From assembly GCF_904846615.1 (NCBI RefSeq), contig NZ_CAJHBK010000001.1:682001-746000 (forward strand): DNA of 64,000 bases, given 5' to 3'. How positions within the stretch are numbered: the stretch's first letter is position 1; each line of letters opens with the position of its first letter. This DNA comes from Psychrobacter sp. JCM 18902. Its GTDB lineage: Bacteria; Pseudomonadota; Gammaproteobacteria; Pseudomonadales; Moraxellaceae. The position numbers and the translations under genes are program-made. Under the pieces are notes generated by a model, which made no database searches, was not told the DNA's origin, and worked only from the letters and a program-made list of their open reading frames with translations. This document shows positions 17,470 to 26,709 of the stretch, piece by piece.

Positions 17470-18843
17470 TTACGACTTATCACGAATCAGTTTATAATTT
17501 AAAAACTCAGTGATACCAAGGGTGCCAAGCTCGCGACCAAATCCTGAGCGTTTAACGCCGCCAAACGGGGTATTGGCTTCGCTACCAGAAGGCGCATTGA
17601 TAGTGACCATACCGACTTCTAATTTGTCAGCAATCTCAGCGGCTAGCGCAGCATCTTGCGTTTGGATAGAAGCGCCAAGTCCGAAAGGCACATCATTAGC
17701 TATCTTGATGGCATGATCGATGTCACAAGCTTTGTAGACGACTGCCACAGGACCAAATAGCTCCTCACGATAAACAGCCATGGACTCAGTTACATCTGTT
17801 AGTACCGCAGGCTTAAACCACGCACCCGGCTTGTTTTTGATCATGCCGCCTTCGACCAATACGGTTGCGCCTGCTTGAATGGCGCTATCGAGCTGTTCTT
17901 GCAAATTAACTGCGGCTGCCTTTGAAGACATGGGACCAATGAAGGTATCTTCATTAAGTGGATCAGCAAGTGTCATATTGCTTACGGCATTAGTAAACCC
18001 TTCAACGAATTTATCATACACAGATTCGACAGCGATAAGACGTTTGGCAGCATTACACGCTTGTCCTGTATTGCCAAAACGACCAGAAATAGCCCCTTTT
18101 ATAGCTTGTTCGATATCAGCATCAGCTGCAACGATAAAGGCGTCTGAACCGCCAAGCTCTAGCACGACTTTTTTCAGCGCACCGCCTGCTATTTTAGCAA
18201 CTGCTTGCCCAGCTCGCTCAGAGCCTGTCAGCGAAACGCCTTGTACGCGGCTGTCTTCGATGATTGTTGCCGCTTGCTCATTGGTGGCAAACACATTGTT
18301 ATAAACACCCTCTGGTAAGCCAGCATCTTTTAGGATATCAGCGATGGCTTCTGCAGTCTTAGGACATTGCGGCGCATGCTTTAGAATAACGGTATTGCCT
18401 GCCATAAAGTTTGGCGCGACAAAACGTGCCACTTGATAGTGTGGGTAGTTCCACGGCATGATACCTAATAGAGCGCCCACAGGACGTTTTTCTACCGAAG
18501 CTGACCCTGAATCAACATCAATGGTACTAGGTGCTAGTAGCTGCTCAGCGTTGTCTGCATAATAGCGATAGATATCCGCAACTAGACCGATTTCACCTTT
18601 TGCTTGTGCAACGGGCTTGCCCATCTCATTGGCAACGATGCGAGCCAGCTCGTCTTGACGTTCAAGATAGATATCGGCAATTTTATGAAGTATGGCACTG
18701 CGCTCATCCAATGAAACCTGACGCCAATCTTGATAAGCGGTATTGGCTTGTGCAATAGCGTTCTGGATGTCCTGCTCAGTTGCCGTAGGGTAAGTGGCTT
18801 CTACTTCGCCAGTGGCTGGGTTATTAATTTGATAATCGCTCAT
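17470..18843 (-). CDS. aldehyde dehydrogenase, GabD1/Sad-like succinate-semialdehyde dehydrogenase
   Basis: ATG 18843 (MSDYQINNPATGEV) follows AAAAAAGGACATAGCT and gives 457 residues, the length of the short GabD1/Sad (YneI) subfamily. Motifs are GIMPWNYPHYQVARFVAPN, LTGSERAGQ, VVLELGGSDAFIV, catalytic Cys in NTGQACNAAKR, and TPFGGVKRSGFGRELG. The frame extends 14 residues upstream without a ribosome site. It could oxidise succinate semialdehyde, or act in the PuuC role on gamma-glutamyl-aminobutyraldehyde, since no other puuC candidate exists in this polyamine cluster. The aguA stop lies about 50 bp before the start codon, so the two genes are probably co-transcribed. Confidence 0.85.
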   Translation of the reverse strand: MSDYQINNPATGEVEATYPTATEQDIQNAIAQANTAYQDWRQVSLDERSAILHKIADIYLERQDELARIVANEMGKPVAQAKGEIGLVADIYRYYADNAEQLLAPSTIDVDSGSASVEKRPVGALLGIMPWNYPHYQVARFVAPNFMAGNTVILKHAPQCPKTAEAIADILKDAGLPEGVYNNVFATNEQAATIIEDSRVQGVSLTGSERAGQAVAKIAGGALKKVVLELGGSDAFIVAADADIEQAIKGAISGRFGNTGQACNAAKRLIAVESVYDKFVEGFTNAVSNMTLADPLNEDTFIGPMSSKAAAVNLQEQLDSAIQAGATVLVEGGMIKNKPGAWFKPAVLTDVTESMAVYREELFGPVAVVYKACDIDHAIKIANDVPFGLGASIQTQDAALAAEIADKLEVGMVTINAPSGSEANTPFGGVKRSGFGRELGTLGITEFLNYKLIRDKS

Positions 18844-18891
18844 AGCTATGTCCTTTTTTAAAATATTATTGGGTTCAACATCCATTTGGGT

Positions 18892-20028
18892 CTATATTTT
18901 TATGCGGGTGCTTTTAATTGATGATTTTGGCTGCTGCTGAGTAATACAGTGAATATTACCACCGCCAAAGACAATCTCCTTTGTGCGTACTCCCACTACC
19001 TGATGCTGAGGAAATACTTTTTCAAGCTGCTCGATGGCTAATGAATCATTTTCATCATCATATTGCGGTACGATGATAGCCTCATTACAAATTAAAAAAT
19101 TGGCATACGAGGCGATACAAACATCACCAGTCTGACGCGCCTTGGCATCGTCAGACTGCTCAATATCATAGTCCTCAGGTAAAGTAACAGGTTGCTTGGT
19201 ACAGCAAAGCTTATGGACTTTTAGGCGGCGACCTTTGGCATCGGTCATATTAGATAGCTGTTTATAGGCTTTTTGCGTTGCCTCATAAAACGGATGCTCA
19301 GAATCATCAGTGTATAAACAAACCACTTCACCAGGGCGCGCAAAGCAGGCAATATCATCAATATGACCAGTGGTTTCGTCAGGATCGATACCGTCATCAA
19401 TCCACAGTACTTTTTGCACATTGAGATAGGCTTTTAACTTGTCTTCAATTTGAGCTTCGGTTAGGTGTGGGTTACGCCCTGGGCTTAGCAGACACATACG
19501 CGTGGTCAGAACCGTGCCTTCACCATCGACATGAAATGCACCGCCTTCCATCACAAAGTCATCCGTTCGATAGCGTTTGATATCTAGATGGTCACACAAG
19601 CGTTCAGCCAGCTTATCATCGTCATCCCACGGCGAGTATAACCCGTCATAGTCGCCGCCCCATGCATTGAATGTCCAATCACAGGCGCGTAGCTCACCTT
19701 TATTATTGATTAAAAATGTCGGGACAGTATCACGTGCCCAAGCATCGTTGCTAGGCATTGATATGACGTCGATGTCAGCAGGTAGACTATCGCGGCATGA
19801 TTGATAATCATCAGGATTGACCAGTACGCCAACCTCACAAAATCTGTTGATTGCCAATGCGACATCAGCATAAGCTTTCTGAGCAGGAGCGGCTTGCTGT
19901 CGCCAGTTATCAGCACGGTATGGCCATACTATCCATATTTTTTGTATAGTCTCAAATTCTGCTGGCATGTAAAAGCCGTCTTGCTGTGGTGTTGAGCCAG
20001 TGATTAATCGGTTCGGTAATAATGACAT
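18892..20028 (-). CDS. aguA: agmatine deiminase
   Basis: This member of the guanidine-modifying superfamily (about 378 residues) shows GFYMPAEFETIQKIWIVWP, the substrate and catalytic region SNDAWARDTVP, TFNAWGGDYDG, the His motif TGHIDDIACF and the C-terminal nucleophile Cys in FGGGNIHCIT. It hydrolyses agmatine to N-carbamoylputrescine and ammonia. ATG 20028 follows AAGGTGCTCTAT; a GTG at 20037 is an alternative three residues earlier. aguB lies upstream on the same strand, so both steps from agmatine to putrescine are encoded together. Length and both ends match bacterial AguA. Confidence 0.95.
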   Translation of the reverse strand: MSLLPNRLITGSTPQQDGFYMPAEFETIQKIWIVWPYRADNWRQQAAPAQKAYADVALAINRFCEVGVLVNPDDYQSCRDSLPADIDVISMPSNDAWARDTVPTFLINNKGELRACDWTFNAWGGDYDGLYSPWDDDDKLAERLCDHLDIKRYRTDDFVMEGGAFHVDGEGTVLTTRMCLLSPGRNPHLTEAQIEDKLKAYLNVQKVLWIDDGIDPDETTGHIDDIACFARPGEVVCLYTDDSEHPFYEATQKAYKQLSNMTDAKGRRLKVHKLCCTKQPVTLPEDYDIEQSDDAKARQTGDVCIASYANFLICNEAIIVPQYDDENDSLAIEQLEKVFPQHQVVGVRTKEIVFGGGNIHCITQQQPKSSIKSTRIKI

Positions 20029-20080
20029 ATAGAGCACCTTATTTGACGATAGCGCGAGTGAGCTTGCTTGTTAACAAACT

Positions 20081-20950
20081 TTATCCATGAGTCAGCAACG
20101 TGCCATACATCGATGGACGACGATCACGGAAAACGCCCCATTGCTGACGTTCGATAGCCAGTTGATCTAAGTCAAAAGTCGTACTAAGTATCTCTTCTTT
20201 ATCTTTAGATGCTTCTTGGATGATCTCACCGCGACCGTCGGTAATAAATGAGCTACCGTAGAATGCCATGACGCTATCGTTTCCGTTTTGAGTAATTGTC
20301 TCAGTGCCAATACGATTGGCTGCTACGACTGGCATGAGATTAGCGGCAGCATGACCTTGCATACAGCGTTGCCAATGACCTTTTGAGTCGATGTCCAATG
20401 TTGGCTCATCACCAATCGCAGTCGGATAAAACAGTATTTCTGCACCCATTAATGCCATGCTACGAGCACACTCAGGAAACCATTGATCCCAGCAAATACC
20501 GACACCGATTTTGGCATACTTGGTTTGCCAAACCTTGAATCCAGTATCACCGGGGGTAAAGTAGAATTTTTCGGCATAAGGAATGCCATCTGGTATATGC
20601 GTTTTACGATAAGTGCCAAGTATCTCGCCATCGGCATCAATCACGGTCACGCTATTAAAAAAGGTATTGCCTGATTTTTCATAAAAGCTAATCGGTAATA
20701 CCACTTCTAAGTCTTTAGCCAACTGTTTGAAGTGATTGATGGCCGCATTATCCTCAACTGAAGTTGCCAGTTTAAAATAATCAAAGTCATGAACTTGGCA
20801 GAAGTAAGGCGTCTCAAACAACTCTTGTAGCAAAATGATATTGGCACCCGCTTTGGCGGCTTTAGTGACCAACTCAGTAGCAGTGGCAATATTTTGTTGT
20901 ATATCCCAACCACATGCCATTTGAGTCGTAGCAACGGTAACATTTCGCAT
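20081..20950 (-). CDS. aguB: N-carbamoylputrescine amidase
   Basis: The nitrilase-superfamily triad is visible: Glu in LLQELFETPYF, Lys in YRKTHIPDG and Cys in GVGICWDQWFPE. The enzyme converts N-carbamoylputrescine to putrescine, CO2 and ammonia. ATG 20950 (MRNVTVATTQM) follows ATAAGGATTTAATC and gives about 289 residues, the normal family length; the frame opens 12 codons earlier without a ribosome site. It ends about 50 bp before aguA, consistent with one transcript aguB-aguA-aldehyde dehydrogenase. The NhaC-type antiporter gene lies upstream on the same strand. Confidence 0.95.
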   Translation of the reverse strand: MRNVTVATTQMACGWDIQQNIATATELVTKAAKAGANIILLQELFETPYFCQVHDFDYFKLATSVEDNAAINHFKQLAKDLEVVLPISFYEKSGNTFFNSVTVIDADGEILGTYRKTHIPDGIPYAEKFYFTPGDTGFKVWQTKYAKIGVGICWDQWFPECARSMALMGAEILFYPTAIGDEPTLDIDSKGHWQRCMQGHAAANLMPVVAANRIGTETITQNGNDSVMAFYGSSFITDGRGEIIQEASKDKEEILSTTFDLDQLAIERQQWGVFRDRRPSMYGTLLTHG

Positions 20951-21069
20951 GATTAAATCCTTATCGTATTTATTAGTGAGTACCATATAAAAGGGCTGTT
21001 TTTATTGATTAACGAACCATCTCTCATTGCCCGTTAGTCAATGATTACAATAATAGCGTTAAGGTTGGC

Positions 21070-22563
21070 TTAAGCCATCATATAACCCAATCCTAAGAAG
21101 GTAACGACGGATAAACCCGCACCGAGCATGGCATAGGGGAACTGGGTAAAAGCGTGCTGCATGGGGGAGCAGCCAGCACCTTGCGCGGCAAGTAGCGATG
21201 AATCACTAAAGAAGCAAGCATGACTACCAAATGATGATGCTGATAACAATGCGCCAATCATAAGGGGAGTGCTAACGCCTAGTGCAATAGAGATTGGAAA
21301 GACAATCGGCATCGCAAGGACATACAGCCCCCAGCTTGATGATGTGGCAAAAGTTAAAAAAGCCATGACGGCAAATATGACGGCAGGGAAAATAATAATC
21401 GTCATATAAGGCGTGATAGCCTCAATCACATATGAGGTCATACCAAGCTCATCATTGATGGCTTTTAAGAAAAATCCACCGATGACGGTTGAGAGCGGAT
21501 AAAGCATGACTTTAAAGCCTTTAAAGATGGCTTCAACTTGTGTCTCAAAACTTAAAATGCCTTGCATCCAATAGACAACGACGGTCACAAAACAGGTCAA
21601 TAATGCACCGCGTAATAGATCGATTTCGAAGTAGACCGTCGAGACAATTAATAAAATCATTGGGAAAGCAAAGTTTGCGATATTGGCTTTGAACGATAGT
21701 TTACGTTTGGCTTGGACGTTTGAGATCAGTTGTTCTTCGACAAAGGCTTCAGGAACAGGATTACCCGCTTTGGCGCGTGCCTCGGCTTTTTTCATCGGAC
21801 CCCAGTCACCCAAAATACCATACGCGACCAAGAATACAATCAAAAGTGCAAACCAAGCATACGCCATATAAGGAATCGCGCTGATATAAAGCCCAATACC
21901 TTCACCATCGCCAGCCACGCCGTTTTCTTCTAAAAGACCGGCAAAGTAGACCGCCCAAGTAGAAATAGGCACGATAATACACATCGGTGCGGCAGTTGAA
22001 TCGACGATATAAGCGAGCTTTTCACGAGAGACGTTATAGACGTCAGTGAGTTTTTTGACGGAGGTTGATACGGCTAGACAGTTTAAATAATCATCAATGA
22101 AAACCACCACGCCCAAAGCAAAGGTGGCCAATAATGACTGACGGCGTGACTTAATGATTTTTTGTAGCCATTCACTAAAGCCATCTAGACACCCACTAAT
22201 CTCAAGCAGCTGAATGAGACCGCCCATCAGACCACAGACAAGAACAATCCAAATAATGGTCTCATTCCCTAGCACCATCGACATGTTGTCTGCAAAAGGG
22301 GAGACCAAATCAAAAGGATTGAGCATCACAAGGCCAGCGACACAGCCTGCGATCATGGATTCGAATGGTCGCCTAGAGACAATGGCAGTGACTAATACTA
22401 GTAATGTTGGTAGTAAAGATAAGGCGCCCCAAGATTGGTCTGGGGCACGACTGGTAGATAGCCAAGCAAAAGCCAGATAGATGACGACGGCTACTATGAC
22501 GGTGAGAAATACTCGCTTATTATGATACTGTCCTTCGACAGCATCATTGAGCTTCATGTTCAT
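21070..22563 (-). CDS. NhaC-family Na+/H+ antiporter-like transporter
   Basis: This 497-residue integral membrane protein has about 11-12 hydrophobic segments. The stretch GVVVFIDDYLNCLAVSTSVK and the following KLAYIVDSTAAPMCIIVPIS are typical of the NhaC / ion transporter superfamily, with the membrane-buried acidic pair DD. Family members exchange Na+ for H+, and some exchange organic anions or amino acids. Its place between aguB and puuB suggests it may move a polyamine-related substrate or adjust pH during amine breakdown (inference). ATG 22563 follows GGGAGCGTAAAT, and an ATG two codons later is also possible. A large hairpin lies in its leader. Confidence 0.85.
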   Translation of the reverse strand: MNMKLNDAVEGQYHNKRVFLTVIVAVVIYLAFAWLSTSRAPDQSWGALSLLPTLLVLVTAIVSRRPFESMIAGCVAGLVMLNPFDLVSPFADNMSMVLGNETIIWIVLVCGLMGGLIQLLEISGCLDGFSEWLQKIIKSRRQSLLATFALGVVVFIDDYLNCLAVSTSVKKLTDVYNVSREKLAYIVDSTAAPMCIIVPISTWAVYFAGLLEENGVAGDGEGIGLYISAIPYMAYAWFALLIVFLVAYGILGDWGPMKKAEARAKAGNPVPEAFVEEQLISNVQAKRKLSFKANIANFAFPMILLIVSTVYFEIDLLRGALLTCFVTVVVYWMQGILSFETQVEAIFKGFKVMLYPLSTVIGGFFLKAINDELGMTSYVIEAITPYMTIIIFPAVIFAVMAFLTFATSSSWGLYVLAMPIVFPISIALGVSTPLMIGALLSASSFGSHACFFSDSSLLAAQGAGCSPMQHAFTQFPYAMLGAGLSVVTFLGLGYMMA

Positions 22564-22621
22564 ATTTACGCTCCCTGTAAAACCTCATTGTTTTTTAAAC
22601 AAGCTCTATTCTGTAGTTGAC

Positions 22622-22666
22622 GCGCGACAGACAGTAGGACAGTAGCGAATCAACTGTCTATCGCGC
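22622..22666. repeat. 14-bp inverted repeat in the leader of the NhaC-type gene
   Basis: GCGCGACAGACAGT (22622-22635) and ACTGTCTATCGCGC (22653-22666) are complementary at 13 of 14 positions around a 17-base loop. No U-run follows on either strand. It lies 59 bp before the start at 22563 and could be a leader RNA structure or a protein-binding site. Confidence 0.55.
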
Positions 22667-22730
22667 CCCATCACAACAATCCGTTGCTATGATAGGTTAA
22701 TGTAACGACCGCTTTTAAAATAAAAACACC

Positions 22731-22769
22731 TTATTCAATGTTTATTATTCAATGTTTATTATTCAAAGT
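22731..22769. repeat. short AT-rich tandem repeat after puuB
   Basis: Nearly three copies of a 13-14-base unit built on TTATTCAATGTTTA lie just past the puuB stop. Replication slippage is the likely origin; no function is evident. Confidence 0.5.
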
Positions 22770-22779
22770 TTTTATGCGT

Positions 22780-24156
22780 TTACATGCCAGTGGTATCTTT
22801 TAGCGCATACCACCATGAGCCCATGACAGAGTAAGGCACACGTAGGGCTCGACCACCTGGGAACGGAATCCAAGGAATTTGTGCAAAAGCATCGAACTCT
22901 TTGGTTTTACCATTGATGGCATCGGCTAATATTTGTCCAAATAGATGCGAGCCTGTCACGCCATGACCACTATAACCATGGGCGAAATATACTCGCTCAT
23001 GTAGTTTGCCCATTTGTGGTACGCGAGAAAAAGACAACGCAAAGTTCCCACTCCACGCATAGTCGATTTTGACATCACGTAACTCTGGAAAAATCTTAGT
23101 CATGTTTGGTCTAATTTTAGCTGTGATGTCGGCGGGGTCTTGACCACCGTAGACTGTACCACCGCCGAATAACATGCGCTTGTCTGCTGAGAGGCGATAG
23201 TAATCCAAAATGTAGCGGACATCTTCGACGCAAACATCGGTTGGCAGTAACTGGTCTGCTAAATCACCCAGCGGCTCGGTGGCGATAATTTGCGTCGATA
23301 CAGGCATGACACGGTCAGTCAGTTTAGGTATCACTTTATTGAGATAGGCATTGCCGCATAGCACCGCTTGCTTACAAGTCACGGTGCCAAATTCGGTGAT
23401 GACTTTGATAGCATCATCAGCATACTCAATATCAACCACTAAGGTGTTTTCATAAATGGTGCCGCCGCCTTGCTCAATGGCCGCTGCCTCACCTAGAGCA
23501 AGGTTCAATGGATGAAAGTGTCCACCAGAGTGATCGATGACCCCGCCTACATAAGCATCTGATTTTATATGCTCTTGAATGCCATTTTTGTCTAGCATTT
23601 CTCGGTCATGCATACCATGGCTTTCCCACAGTGCATGCGTTTCTTGTAAATCTTTTAGCTGACCATTATTTAATGCCGCAAAGATGTTTTTTTCTTTGAG
23701 ATCACAGCTGATATCGTAGTCTCTAACAAAACGACGAATGATTTTGCCACCGCGGGTCACGAGCTGACCGACGAAGTCTGCATTTTCTTGACCATAAGAC
23801 TTTTTGATTTTTTGTAGGCTGGCATTTAGACCATTGACGATTTGACCACCATTACGCCCTGATGCGCCCCAACCAATTTGCGCGCCTTCTAAAACCACGA
23901 CTTCATGATCCGTTTCAATGAGATGCAGGGCAGTGGATAAACCGCTATAGCCGCCACCAACCACACATATTTCCACTTGGATATCATTCTTTAGCGTTGG
24001 TCTATCCGGCTTAGGATTACGACTGGCTGCATAATAGCTATCAGGATATTGCCCTTTATCTGAATAATGCGGGATATTGCGCGTGTTATTCGAGGATAGG
24101 TTTTGGTTCGTTGCTGCATTGCCGTTTAAATTGCTACTTGAGTTGCTATTTGACAT
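22780..24156 (-). CDS. puuB: gamma-glutamylputrescine oxidase (PuuB-like FAD oxidoreductase)
   Basis: This FAD-dependent oxidoreductase of the DAO family has the dinucleotide motif CVVGGGYSGLSTALHL near residue 50, VVVLEGAQIGWGASGRNGG and, near the C terminus, YFAHGYSGHGVTGSHLFGQ. The N terminus before the fold (about 30 residues) is rich in Ser and Asn. Known PuuB enzymes oxidise gamma-glutamylputrescine to the aminobutyraldehyde with release of ammonia and H2O2. ATG 24156 is taken because it begins one base after the puuA stop and follows ACAGGATGTTTGAT; a start at 24189 would overlap puuA. Coupling to puuA supports the assignment. Other amine oxidases of the same family are the alternative. 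Confidence 0.85.
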   Translation of the reverse strand: MSNSNSSSNLNGNAATNQNLSSNNTRNIPHYSDKGQYPDSYYAASRNPKPDRPTLKNDIQVEICVVGGGYSGLSTALHLIETDHEVVVLEGAQIGWGASGRNGGQIVNGLNASLQKIKKSYGQENADFVGQLVTRGGKIIRRFVRDYDISCDLKEKNIFAALNNGQLKDLQETHALWESHGMHDREMLDKNGIQEHIKSDAYVGGVIDHSGGHFHPLNLALGEAAAIEQGGGTIYENTLVVDIEYADDAIKVITEFGTVTCKQAVLCGNAYLNKVIPKLTDRVMPVSTQIIATEPLGDLADQLLPTDVCVEDVRYILDYYRLSADKRMLFGGGTVYGGQDPADITAKIRPNMTKIFPELRDVKIDYAWSGNFALSFSRVPQMGKLHERVYFAHGYSGHGVTGSHLFGQILADAINGKTKEFDAFAQIPWIPFPGGRALRVPYSVMGSWWYALKDTTGM

Positions 24157-24157
24157 A

Positions 24158-25501
24158 TCAAACATCCTGTAAATAGGTGAGGTATTCAAGGTTGGTCACT
24201 TGCTGAGCAAAGCGTTTGGCTTCTTGCTTTTTGACGGCGATCAACAACTCAATCATCTCGCTTGGGAACAGCAAATCAATCACATCACTGCTTTCAAATT
24301 TGCGGATGGCTGAGAGCCAGTCAAGTGGCAAGGTCTTAAGTTCGGCTTCGTCGTAAGTAATGCTATTAACGGGTTCTGGCGCTTCTAGCTTGTTTTCGAT
24401 GCCATATAACATACCTGCCAGTACCGCACTACAGACCAGATAAGGATTGGCGTCAGCGCCAGAGACACGGTGCTCAATACGGCGCGCTTTTGAGTCACCA
24501 CCAGGGATACGTACTGCCGCCGTGCGGTTTTCATAACCCCATGACACATTGTTTGGCGCTAGCGTACCGGGTGTAAAGCGGCGATAAGAATTCACATGTG
24601 GGGCAAATAACAACGTGCAATCTGACATGGTCTTTAACAATCCGGCGACTGCATAGCGCAAGATATCTGAGCCTTCATCTGACCCATCATCAAAGACATT
24701 ATTGCCGTCTTTATCTAATAAGCTGCAATGAACATGAAAACCATTCCCCGACTGTAGACCAAAAGGTTTTGCCATGAATGTCGCGGTGAGTTTACGGCGA
24801 GCAGCGACGGCCTTGACGACCTGTTTGAACAAAATGGCATCGTCAGCGGCTTTTAGTGGATCGTCTACGTGTAATAAATTAATCTCAAACTGACCACAGC
24901 CATTCTCCGCCAAAGCAGCATCTGCTGGGATATCGAGCTTTTTGCACTGTGCATAAACTTCGTCTAAAAATTCATCGAATTGTAATAGATCATTGATACT
25001 CAAAATTGAGGTTTTATTCAGTCTTAGCCCGCTTTTGGGGCGGATAGGTGGTCTTGGGGTTTCGCCTTCAGTATAGTCAACCAAATAAAATTCCAGCTCA
25101 GTGGCCATCACTGGAGTCAAACCAAGCGCTTTGAATTTTTTGCTAATGTAATCTAAAACGTGTCTGGCATCACCGTAATAAGGTTCGTTATTTTCTGTAT
25201 AAAGCCAAACGGGCAATAGCGATGAAGGCGCACTGGTGTTGAGAAGTGGATAGGCGGCACGACCAGTAGGACGGGCAATGGCATCTATATCGCCATTACA
25301 TTGAGAAGACTCGATGACATCAGCACCCCAAATATCAACGCCTAAGATAGATAAAGGCAATCGTATCGCACCGTTTTCTGCTTTTTCCATTTGATTGAAA
25401 GGGATGCGCTTACCACGAAGTAAGCCATTAATATCACCTGCCGCAACATAAACGTATTCTGTGTTGTTTGCAGATTCGACCATTCCATTGGTTGTCGTCA
25501 T
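24158..25501 (-). CDS. puuA: gamma-glutamylputrescine synthetase (glutamine synthetase family)
   Basis: The 447-residue glutamine-synthetase-fold protein shows ATELEFYLVDY, ENGCGQFEINL, NGFHVHCSL, the region NSYRRFTPGTLAPNN and RIEHRVSGADANPYL. Absence of the adenylylation-site pattern of GlnA and linkage to puuB and puuD point to PuuA, which joins glutamate to putrescine using ATP as the first step of the Puu route. ATG 25501 follows AGGAAGAATAGAC. The gene is translationally close to puuB and divergent from puuD across a 467-bp AT-rich gap, where a PuuR-type regulator probably binds. Confidence 0.88.
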   Translation of the reverse strand: MTTTNGMVESANNTEYVYVAAGDINGLLRGKRIPFNQMEKAENGAIRLPLSILGVDIWGADVIESSQCNGDIDAIARPTGRAAYPLLNTSAPSSLLPVWLYTENNEPYYGDARHVLDYISKKFKALGLTPVMATELEFYLVDYTEGETPRPPIRPKSGLRLNKTSILSINDLLQFDEFLDEVYAQCKKLDIPADAALAENGCGQFEINLLHVDDPLKAADDAILFKQVVKAVAARRKLTATFMAKPFGLQSGNGFHVHCSLLDKDGNNVFDDGSDEGSDILRYAVAGLLKTMSDCTLLFAPHVNSYRRFTPGTLAPNNVSWGYENRTAAVRIPGGDSKARRIEHRVSGADANPYLVCSAVLAGMLYGIENKLEAPEPVNSITYDEAELKTLPLDWLSAIRKFESSDVIDLLFPSEMIELLIAVKKQEAKRFAQQVTNLEYLTYLQDV

Positions 25502-25968
25502 GTCTATTCTTCCTATGAATTTTTAGAATTACTGGGATTATTGTCAATACGGATACTGCTGGCGCATCGTCTTTTAGTGATATTTATAACCAATGCTTGG
25601 TAAAACAGCGATTGATTACGTTTTATTTAAACAGTCTTTATATTTCTCTTTATGTTTCTCAAAACAGATTTTATTAATAATATGAATTCTTTAGATTTCG
25701 CTGTTCTTAGCCCTTAACATCGAGATATAAACGTCAACCCTTGTTTAATGTCTCGCTGATGACTTCCAATATATGTGTGAAAAATATAGTTGTCAATTTT
25801 TATTTAAAATTATCTTAAATTAATGCATTTTTCCAATTTTATTATTAATATCGGCAATATTGAAATTTATAGTTTACATTTTATGAGATGCTGTGTTAAA
25901 TTTTAGCTAAATAAAGGATTGAGCAATATAGACGATGAGGTCTATTTGTTATAACTAGGGAAGACGGT
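25502..25968. other. AT-rich divergent control region between puuA and puuD
   Basis: This 467-bp gap has no convincing open frame. It is very AT-rich, especially 25780-25920, and must hold promoters for both puuA (minus) and puuD (plus). A possible plus-strand promoter is TTTACA (25873-25878), 17 bases, TTAAAT (25896-25901). No clear PuuR operator could be assigned by eye. Confidence 0.5.
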
Positions 25969-26709
25969 ATGAAAAATTCTAGACCTATTATTGCTATTGT
26001 TTCTTGTCATAAGATGGTTGATGGGCAGCCAGCACAAGCGGTGTATCAAAAATATATCGATGCCGTGAATTTTTATGGTGGCAATCCCATACTGCTGCCA
26101 AACACTGCTGCCGATAGCGAAAACTTTGAGGCGCTACTGAATATCGCAGATGGGATTTTGTTAACGGGCAGTTATAGTAACGTGGCACCAACGCGTTATG
26201 GCGCGACGCACATCGAAGCGAAACAAGACTTGGGTCGTGATGAGCTGAGCTTTAAATTGTTGGATTATGCAGACAAGACTGGCATTCCATTACTAGCGGT
26301 TTGCCGAGGTTTGCAAGAGATGAATGTGCATTTTGGTGGCACGCTACATCCTGATTGGAGGGAAGTAGAGGGGTTTTATGAGCCACATTTAGAGGACAAT
26401 ACTCAGCCACTTGAAGTGCAGTATCAGCCAGTTCATGACGTGATTATTCAACCAAATGGCAGGCTTGCCGCCTTTGGTGAAAAATGGCACGTTAACTCGC
26501 TACATAAACAAGCAATCAATGAAGTAGGCGCGCGTTTATCAGTTGAGGCTCTAGCGCCTGATGGTTTGGTCGAAGCCATCAGCTTGTTGCAACATCCATT
26601 TATGATTGGTGTACAATGGCATCCTGAGTTAAATTATGCACAAGACGACTTGTCCAAATTTCTATTCACGGAATTCATTCACTATGCCAGCAAACCCCAA
26701 ACTGAATAG
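25969..26709 (+). CDS. puuD: gamma-glutamyl-GABA hydrolase PuuD
   Basis: This 246-residue class I glutamine amidotransferase-like hydrolase has the catalytic Cys in LLAVCRGLQEMNVHFGG (about residue 113) and the His/Glu pair in IGVQWHPE (about 220). LLTGSYSNVAPTRYG is the family's oxyanion-side segment. It splits gamma-glutamyl-GABA into glutamate and GABA, feeding gabT and gabD. ATG 25969 follows GGGAAGACGGT. Its last codons overlap the start of the regulator gene by 26 bp, so the two are co-transcribed and probably translationally coupled. Confidence 0.9.
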   Translation: MKNSRPIIAIVSCHKMVDGQPAQAVYQKYIDAVNFYGGNPILLPNTAADSENFEALLNIADGILLTGSYSNVAPTRYGATHIEAKQDLGRDELSFKLLDYADKTGIPLLAVCRGLQEMNVHFGGTLHPDWREVEGFYEPHLEDNTQPLEVQYQPVHDVIIQPNGRLAAFGEKWHVNSLHKQAINEVGARLSVEALAPDGLVEAISLLQHPFMIGVQWHPELNYAQDDLSKFLFTEFIHYASKPQTE

